From assembly GCA_902464485.1 (NCBI GenBank), contig CABQJJ010000054.1, forward strand, positions 1-10,996: a stretch of 10,996 nt of DNA. Reading direction: 5' to 3'. Below are positions 6,772 to 10,996 of the stretch, piece by piece. The translations under genes and the position numbers were made by a program. The stretch is from an uncultured Collinsella sp. (lineage in GTDB: Bacteria; Actinomycetota; Coriobacteriia; Coriobacteriales; Coriobacteriaceae). Position 1 is the first letter of the stretch; every line of letters starts with the position of its first letter. The notes beneath the pieces are model-generated. The model ran no database searches, was not told the origin of the DNA, and saw only the letters and a program-made list of their open reading frames with translations.

Positions 6772-7799
6772 TGGCAGATACCAACGAGCGTACTCCGTTG
6801 CTGAAGGTCGAGCACCTTTCCAAGGAGTTTCCCGCCGAGTCCGGCATGTTCGCCAAGCGCTTCTCCAAGCGTGTCGTCTCTGCTGTAAACGACATTTCGT
6901 TTGAGATCTATCCGGGCGAGACCTTCGGTCTGGTTGGCGAGTCCGGTTGCGGTAAGTCCACGACGGGCCGCACCATCATGCGCCTCACCAAGCCGACGGC
7001 TGGCAAGGTGTTCTTCCAGGGTAAAGACGTTTCCGAGATGAACAAGCATGAGATCAAGGACATGCGTCGCGAGATGCAGTTCATTTTCCAGGATCCCTAT
7101 GCTTCGCTCAATCCTCGTATGACGATTGGTGAGATCGTCTCCGAGCCCATGACCATTCACGGCGTGGGCACCAAGGAGGAGCGCATCGAGCGCGTCCGCG
7201 AGCTGCTGGACGTCGTCGGTCTGAACCCCGAGCACATCAACCGCTATCCGCACGAGTTCTCGGGCGGTCAGCGTCAGCGTGTCGGCATTGCCCGCGCGTT
7301 CGCTCTGAAGCCCAAGCTGATCATCTGCGACGAGCCGGTCTCCGCTTTGGACGTTTCCATTCAGGCTCAGGTTCTGAACCTGCTGAAGGAGCTCCAGGAC
7401 AAGTTCGGCACGGCTTACCTCTTCATCGCCCACGACCTCTCTGTCGTGCAGCACATTTCCGACCGCGTTGCCGTTATGTACCTGGGCAAGATGGTCGAGG
7501 TCTCGGACTGGAAGACGCTCTATAGCGAGCCTCACCATCCGTACACGCAGTCGCTGCTATCTGCTGTGCCGGTGCCCGATCCGGATATCCAGAAGACCCG
7601 CAAGCGCATCATCCTCGCTGGCGATCCGCCGTCGCCGCTGGATCCGCCGACCGGCTGCCGTTTCCACACGCGCTGCCCGATCGCGCAGGGCATCTGCTCC
7701 GAGAAGCTTCCTGAGTTTAAGGAAGTCGCTCCGGGCCACTGCTGCGCCTGTCATTTTGCGGAGCCGTTCCCGATCAAGGAATCGCACATCGACCTGTAG
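6771..7799 (+). CDS. oppF: Oligopeptide ABC transporter ATP-binding protein OppF/DppF
   Basis: This 342-residue ATPase is the second of the importer pair. Walker A is GESGCGKS at 56-63, the ABC signature is SGGQRQR at 164-170, and Walker B is LIICDEP with D187 and catalytic E188, followed by VSALDVS, which is typical of OppF/DppF. The QDPYASLNPRM Q-loop segment is intact. The C-terminal oligopeptide domain has C296, C302, C309 and C327, plus two extra cysteines, C324 and C325 (HCCACH). The ATG overlaps the oppD stop by one base (TAATG), and an RBS, GGGAGG, is at 6756-6761, so translation is probably coupled. It is the last gene of the operon. The long palindrome starting 14 bp after the stop may end transcription. 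Confidence 0.95.
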   Translation: MADTNERTPLLKVEHLSKEFPAESGMFAKRFSKRVVSAVNDISFEIYPGETFGLVGESGCGKSTTGRTIMRLTKPTAGKVFFQGKDVSEMNKHEIKDMRREMQFIFQDPYASLNPRMTIGEIVSEPMTIHGVGTKEERIERVRELLDVVGLNPEHINRYPHEFSGGQRQRVGIARAFALKPKLIICDEPVSALDVSIQAQVLNLLKELQDKFGTAYLFIAHDLSVVQHISDRVAVMYLGKMVEVSDWKTLYSEPHHPYTQSLLSAVPVPDPDIQKTRKRIILAGDPPSPLDPPTGCRFHTRCPIAQGICSEKLPEFKEVAPGHCCACHFAEPFPIKESHIDL

Positions 7800-7813
7800 T
7801 CGGTGAGCTGGCC

Positions 7814-7945
7814 GGGCCCGTGCTGGACTTAGTTTTCAGAACGTCCTCGACCATGGAAACCCCCTTATCCTGCTCCTTCGGAGCTTCGGATAAGGGGGTT
7901 TCCTGGTCTGCGGAATGTTCTGAAAACTAAGTCCAGCACGGGCCC
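7814..7945 (+). repeat. Long nested palindrome 1 (29-bp perfect outer arms)
   Basis: Outer arms 7814-7842 and 7917-7945 are perfect inverted repeats of 29 bp. Inside them, after 12-13 nt that do not pair well, a second perfect 16-bp stem joins 7855-7870 to 7888-7903 (core AACCCCCTTA). At the tip a small stem pairs GCTCC 7872-7876 with GGAGC 7880-7884. In RNA the whole 132-nt unit would fold into one long rod on either strand. It begins 14 bp after the oppF stop, so it could help end the operon, but no run of T residues follows either stem. The symmetric, bounded form also fits a small non-autonomous mobile element or a REPIN-like unit. I see no target-site duplication in the immediate flanks. 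No coding potential. Confidence 0.8.
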
Positions 7946-7966
7946 TGTGTTACCGCTGCAGGGGGT

Positions 7967-8063
7967 GCGATTCCTAAATCGCTCACTCTATCTAATAAGA
8001 TATTGAGTGAGGCCGGAGCTTTAGCTCCGGCCTCCCCATATAAGGGCTCGGCAAAGCCGAGCC
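7967..8063 (+). repeat. Run of four abutting hairpins
   Basis: Four stem-loops fill this 97-nt stretch. (a) GCGATT 7967-7972 pairs with AATCGC 7977-7982. (b) 7982-7993 pairs with 7998-8002 and 8005-8011, a 12-bp stem with a two-T bulge and an AATA loop. (c) GGCCGGAGC 8011-8019 pairs with GCTCCGGCC 8024-8032. (d) GGCTCGGC 8045-8052 pairs with GCCGAGCC 8056-8063 around AAA. Hairpins a, b and c touch end to end, sharing bases 7982 and 8011 as boundaries. None is followed by a T-run on the plus strand. Together with the long palindromes on either side, this makes almost the whole oppF-tRNA gap foldable. It could be a structured non-coding RNA or stacked repeats; I recognise no known RNA family. 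Confidence 0.7.
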
Positions 8064-8123
8064 ACCAAATTTGCATCAGCCCCAGAACATGTTTGAGAAC
8101 AGTGCTTGGAGTACGTGCCCCTA

Positions 8124-8248
8124 GGGCAGGAATGAGGTTGCTTTCCAACGCATTCCGCAGGGGGCGGCATTATTTTGTAGCGCGAAGCGCGGATCAAAAT
8201 AATGCTGCATGCCCGAGGACGCGTTGGAAAGCAACCTCATTCCTGCCC
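8124..8248 (+). repeat. Long nested palindrome 2 (28-bp perfect outer arms)
   Basis: Outer arms 8124-8151 and 8221-8248 are perfect inverted repeats of 28 bp. A second stem inside pairs 8167-8177 with 8195-8205 (11 bp perfect, GCATTATTTTG; extendable by three pairs to 8164 and 8208). The tip pairs GCGC 8180-8183 with GCGC 8187-8190 around GAA. The three-tier plan matches palindrome 1, and both units are about 125-132 nt, but the sequences are mostly different. Both outer ends start with GGGC, and the left arms end in TTTTCAGAACG and TTTCCAACG, which is weak evidence of kinship. It lies 58 bp upstream of the tRNA-Leu promoter. No coding potential and no flanking duplication seen. Confidence 0.8.
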
Positions 8249-8305
8249 GAACAGGTCAGTCTACCTGCGCATTTACAAATTCGTAAACTTTTTTCAAAAA
8301 AGTGC

Positions 8306-8335
8306 TTGCACAGTTCTCGAATCATAGGTTATTAT
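8306..8335 (+). promoter_or_regulatory. Promoter of tRNA-Leu
   Basis: A -35 box TTGCAC (8306-8311) and a -10 box TATTAT (8330-8335) are spaced by 18 bp. Just upstream, 8287-8303 is an A/T-tract palindrome (ACTTTTTT-C-AAAAAAGT), which could act as an UP-type element. Transcription would start near 8342, giving a leader of about 50 nt before the tRNA. Confidence 0.8.
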
Positions 8336-8392
8336 CTTCCTCGTTGAACGCGCGGGTCGAACAAAACAAACCGCGAATCAACAACATAGCAT

Positions 8393-8482
8393 GTCGGAGT
8401 GGCGGAATTGGCAGACGCGCTAGCTTGAGGTGCTAGTGACCGCTTTTTGGTCATGCGGGTTCAAGTCCCGCCTCCGACACCA
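8393..8482 (+). tRNA. tRNA-Leu (anticodon GAG)
   Basis: The acceptor stem pairs GTCGGAG 8393-8399 with CTCCGAC 8472-8478, and the 3' CCA is encoded (8480-8482). The anticodon stem CTAGC/GCTAG encloses the loop TTGAGGT (8425-8431) with anticodon GAG at 8427-8429, which reads CUC and CUU leucine codons. A long variable arm (TGACC...GGTCA) marks it as class II, as expected for Leu. The T arm is GCGGG-TTCAAGT-CCCGC. It stands alone, with its own promoter and terminator. Confidence 0.97.
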
Positions 8483-8493
8483 TCGCATTTGAG

Positions 8494-8515
8494 AAGCCTC
8501 TTCGGAGGCTTTTTT
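8494..8515 (+). terminator. Rho-independent terminator of tRNA-Leu
   Basis: AAGCCTC 8494-8500 pairs with GAGGCTT 8505-8511 around a TTCG tetraloop and runs into T residues through 8515. It lies 11 bp after the tRNA 3' end. Confidence 0.93.
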
Positions 8516-8541
8516 GTTACCGATAGACGGTGGGGTCCACG

Positions 8542-10887
8542 ATGGAAACGCTTGAACGCAACGAGTGGGCAGACGTTGCCCAACTAGTCGAGATCACGAG
8601 CGATGCTGTCATCATCTGCGAGCTCGACGGAACCATTCTGCATGTGAATAATCGCTTACTTGGTTTGATGTGCGAGGAACGCGCTGACGTTATCGGTGGA
8701 GATGTTAAAGACGTCCTGTACTCGTCCGCTTTTGAACGTGCGACGGAACATCGTCTGCCATTTGAAACTGATGGCTCCGAGAACGAACTGATGCTCAAGT
8801 TGAGTGACGGCTCTTTTATTCCCGTCTTGGTTCGTGCGGGCTCCGTAACGCCTCCACGCATCTTTGGGCGCCGCGCACCACGTGTCCTGGTGGCGCTTCA
8901 CAGTATTGAGGAACAGCATTCTCACGACCGGCAACTCAAGCGCGCGTTATCGGAGCTTAGAGTGGCGAACAAGCGTCTCTCTGGCACGCTCTCGGTCATT
9001 ATGAGCACTGTGGGCTCCGATGAGTTACCCAGCCTGCTTGATACCGTTTTGAACCAGCTTGTAGGAACGCTCGATGCTTCGGGCGCCGCTATCTATTTTT
9101 CTGAGAGCGGCGGCTTTAAGCTTCGTGGTGTTTCCAAGGAGCTACACGACAGCTACCTGCCCGAGTTTTTGCCGTATGGCGCTGGCATTCCGACGTATGT
9201 TCTTCGCGAGTCGCGTGCCTGTCGCTTGTCGATTCAACAGGACCTTGAGGGCGATAAGGCCGCCTCCGGTATGTTCATGGACCTGGATAATCGTTCTAAG
9301 CACCTGTTGCGCATGCAGGATATGCCTCCGTACCGCAGCGAGATCTGTCTTCCCGTTTTTTACGGTACGCAGATCCTTGGCGTGCTGGAAGTTGGTTGGA
9401 AACGCCCCCAGGCACCGCTCGCCTATGACGTTAATGTGCTCGAGGTCATTTGCGATTACCTGTCTATCCAGCTGGTCGGCATGGCATCGAGCCTTCGCTC
9501 CCGTCGCACGGCCGAGCTTGGCCGCTCGCTCAATGTCTTGCGGGATGAGTTATTTACCTTTCTAGACGATTCCGCCGCGGCTACCCAGGCGGTATCGTCC
9601 GAGATCTGCAATATGCTCAACTGCCATTTTTGCCCTATTGAGTATGACGCCAGTCTGGATTCCTACGTCATAGATTTTGAAGGCGGCAGTCGCGTTGCTT
9701 TGCCGGACGATCCCGAGAAGCTTTTCTTTTCCACGACGGCGCCAGCGGCACGTTTGGGGGCTGCCCCTGATGGCTTTGAGGCTTCTGTTTTGGGCGGCAC
9801 GAGTGCCGAGGACCTTAAACACGTCCGTATAACTCGCGTTGACGAATCGATGCCTATGGGAGGCTGGCTTAGGGCACATGGCCTGCCTTGCCAGGGTCTC
9901 TACGTCGACGCCGGCATCGAGGCGGGGCGCCCGCGCTCTGAGAGCGATGGCAAGCACGGTAACGACGCGATCGTTCCTGCTTCTGTTGCGAAGGGCCCGA
10001 CGACGCGCGCGCTGCTGCTCCGTGATGGTAGCCAAGAGCCGATTGATGACCTTGAATATGACTACTTGGTGCACTTGGCTCATGACTTTGAACTGATCTA
10101 TGAAGGCGAATCTCAAAAGCGTGAGGAGCGCCATATCGCTCAGACCCTCCAGATTGGCATGAGAAATTCACTGGGGGATGTTCCGGGTATCGCAACCGAT
10201 TCGGTGTACCTGTCGGCCACGAACTCGGCGTTGGTCGGCGGCGATTTCTATACGCTCATCCGTCTTCCCGACGATTGCGCCGTCATGATTCTGGGCGATG
10301 TGTCTGGCAAAGGCATCGAGGCTGCATCGATGTCCGCGCTTGTCAAGACGGCCCTGACGGCATATGCCTGGGAGGGCGCTGGACCGGCCCGCATGGCACG
10401 CTCCCTTAACAGCATGCTCATGGGCTTTTCGAGGGTCGAGACGTTCGTGACGGCCTTTATCGCCAAGATTGACCTTAAAGCCGGACGCGCAACGTATTGT
10501 TCGGCGGGCCATCCTCCGACCATGGTCATCAGGCCAGAGTCGATGCCGCTGGGCGGCGACGAGGCTCGTGGGGGAGAGGTCGAGCTGCTTGGATGCCAAT
10601 CGGGGGTAATCGGTGCCTTTGAGAGCATGGTGTACGAGACGGGCGTGTTTACGTTCGCTCCTGGTGACATGCTATTTATGTACACCGACGGAACAATCGA
10701 AGCACGTGACCGCTCGGGTGCTTTCTTTGGCGAGCAGCGCCTTCGTGACCTTCTGCTCTCTGTCTCGGGTGAGGGCGTATCGGGAATCTGCGGCAAGGTC
10801 TTGGGCGAGCTCGACCGATTTACCGAATCGGCGCTGGACGATGACATTGCATTGGTGTCCCTTGAGTTTTTATGGGGTCGTTCATAG
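8542..10887 (+). CDS. PP2C-family (SpoIIE/RsbU-type) serine phosphatase with PAS and GAF-like sensor regions
   Basis: I chose the ATG at 8542 (781 residues) because GGTGGGG at 8529-8535 sits at proper RBS distance; a GTG at 8530 would add four residues but has no RBS. The order is a PAS-like domain at about 10-115 (ITSDAVIICELDGTILHVNNRLLGL), a helical linker at about 120-150, a GAF domain at about 160-316, a divergent GAF-like region at about 335-525, and the phosphatase domain at about 535-775. Metal-binding acidic residues are in place: D568 in VGGDFY, D586 in LGDVSGKG, D716 in YTDGTIEA and D766-D768 in LDDDIAL; SAGHPP is also present. No membrane segment or signal peptide is seen, so it is cytosolic. 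Such enzymes usually dephosphorylate a STAS anti-anti-sigma factor in partner switching. No such partner is encoded in the window, so the substrate is unknown. Confidence 0.92.
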   Translation: METLERNEWADVAQLVEITSDAVIICELDGTILHVNNRLLGLMCEERADVIGGDVKDVLYSSAFERATEHRLPFETDGSENELMLKLSDGSFIPVLVRAGSVTPPRIFGRRAPRVLVALHSIEEQHSHDRQLKRALSELRVANKRLSGTLSVIMSTVGSDELPSLLDTVLNQLVGTLDASGAAIYFSESGGFKLRGVSKELHDSYLPEFLPYGAGIPTYVLRESRACRLSIQQDLEGDKAASGMFMDLDNRSKHLLRMQDMPPYRSEICLPVFYGTQILGVLEVGWKRPQAPLAYDVNVLEVICDYLSIQLVGMASSLRSRRTAELGRSLNVLRDELFTFLDDSAAATQAVSSEICNMLNCHFCPIEYDASLDSYVIDFEGGSRVALPDDPEKLFFSTTAPAARLGAAPDGFEASVLGGTSAEDLKHVRITRVDESMPMGGWLRAHGLPCQGLYVDAGIEAGRPRSESDGKHGNDAIVPASVAKGPTTRALLLRDGSQEPIDDLEYDYLVHLAHDFELIYEGESQKREERHIAQTLQIGMRNSLGDVPGIATDSVYLSATNSALVGGDFYTLIRLPDDCAVMILGDVSGKGIEAASMSALVKTALTAYAWEGAGPARMARSLNSMLMGFSRVETFVTAFIAKIDLKAGRATYCSAGHPPTMVIRPESMPLGGDEARGGEVELLGCQSGVIGAFESMVYETGVFTFAPGDMLFMYTDGTIEARDRSGAFFGEQRLRDLLLSVSGEGVSGICGKVLGELDRFTESALDDDIALVSLEFLWGRS

Positions 10888-10965
10888 GCGACGCTGGGCG
10901 GGCTGAATCCGTACGGTTGGGGAAACGAATGCATCGAGTGGGCTTTTTTGGGGAACCATGGTCGT

Positions 10966-10996
10966 ATGAATGAGTGGAATGACATAGCGGTTTTGA
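10966..10996 (+). CDS. Possible first codons of a downstream gene (cut by window edge)
   Basis: From ATG 10966 the frame reads MNEWNDIAVL and stays open to the end of the window. The only purine-rich stretch upstream is GGGGAA at 10950-10955, a little far from the ATG. Ten codons are too few to identify a product, and the true start may lie elsewhere. The gap from 10888 to 10965 shows no clear terminator hairpin, so co-transcription with the phosphatase gene is possible. Confidence 0.2.
   Translation, partial: MNEWNDIAVL

Noticed and set aside
5545..7538. Two long minus-strand open frames (380 and 283 residues) opposite oppC, oppD and oppF
   Set aside because: They are mirror frames of highly biased codons with no recognisable motifs; the plus-strand ABC proteins have all catalytic motifs in place.
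7927..8148. 73-residue minus-strand frame in the oppF to tRNA-Leu gap
   Set aside because: It consists of translated hairpins and an arm of each long palindrome. No family is recognised and no convincing RBS was noted. Similar predicted peptides elsewhere would reflect repeat DNA, not a gene.
7814..8248. CRISPR array or integron attC sites
   Set aside because: There are no regularly spaced direct repeats, the two palindromes differ in sequence, and there is no cas gene or integrase in the window. The long perfect arms do not resemble the imperfect folded attC sites.
8003..8347. 114-residue plus-strand frame in the same gap
   Set aside because: It runs through both arms of palindrome 2 and into the tRNA promoter; the palindrome and promoter explain the sequence better.
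8393..8482. tRNA-Leu as an integration site for a genomic island
   Set aside because: No integrase gene and no duplicated tRNA 3' end were seen; the downstream gene is an ordinary chromosomal-looking phosphatase, and the unusual repeats lie on the 5' side of the tRNA.
8530..8541. GTG start for the phosphatase gene
   Set aside because: It has no ribosome binding site upstream, and its own bases form part of the purine-rich RBS for the ATG at 8542.
10248..10985. 245-residue minus-strand frame opposite the phosphatase catalytic domain
   Set aside because: Ser/Pro/Arg-rich shadow of the PP2C domain; all conserved metal-site motifs are on the plus strand.

Overview
The window looks like chromosomal DNA from a high-GC Gram-positive gut anaerobe of the Coriobacteriia, most likely Collinsella or a close relative. 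This is an inference from the protein style, the strong C/G third-position codon bias of the housekeeping genes, and the gpmI-secG neighbourhood; no marker gene settles the species.

Layout. (1) Positions 3-263: the 3' end of a phosphoglycerate mutase gene (gpmI) and its strong terminator. (2) 264-1241: a self-contained REP-associated tyrosine transposase (RAYT, Y1/HUH) unit, with a near-identical hairpin repeat in inverted orientation on each side of the gene. (3) 1308-1615: secG and its terminator. (4) 1616-7799: a complete oligopeptide/dipeptide ABC importer operon, oppA-oppB-oppC-oppD-oppF. The lipoprotein gene is separated from the rest by a hairpin spacer; the other genes are tightly packed. 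(5) 7800-8305: about 500 bp with no credible gene, dominated by palindromes. Two long nested palindromes with perfect 29-bp and 28-bp outer arms bracket a run of smaller hairpins, several of which abut exactly. (6) 8306-8515: promoter, tRNA-Leu(GAG) and terminator. (7) 8542-10887: a large cytosolic PP2C (SpoIIE/RsbU-type) phosphatase with an N-terminal PAS domain and GAF-like sensor regions. (8) 10888-10996: a short tail that may hold the first codons of another gene.

How the genes work together. OppA captures peptides at the outer face of the membrane, OppB and OppC form the channel, and OppD and OppF hydrolyse ATP. SecG is part of the SecYEG translocon; OppA itself may instead use the Tat route, judging by its signal peptide. 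The phosphatase has no visible partner here (no anti-sigma kinase or STAS antagonist), so its pathway cannot be assigned from this window.

The least explained DNA is the 7814-8248 palindrome cluster between oppF and tRNA-Leu. The second most interesting piece is the RAYT unit with its paired hairpins. I did not find a clear new multi-gene system.
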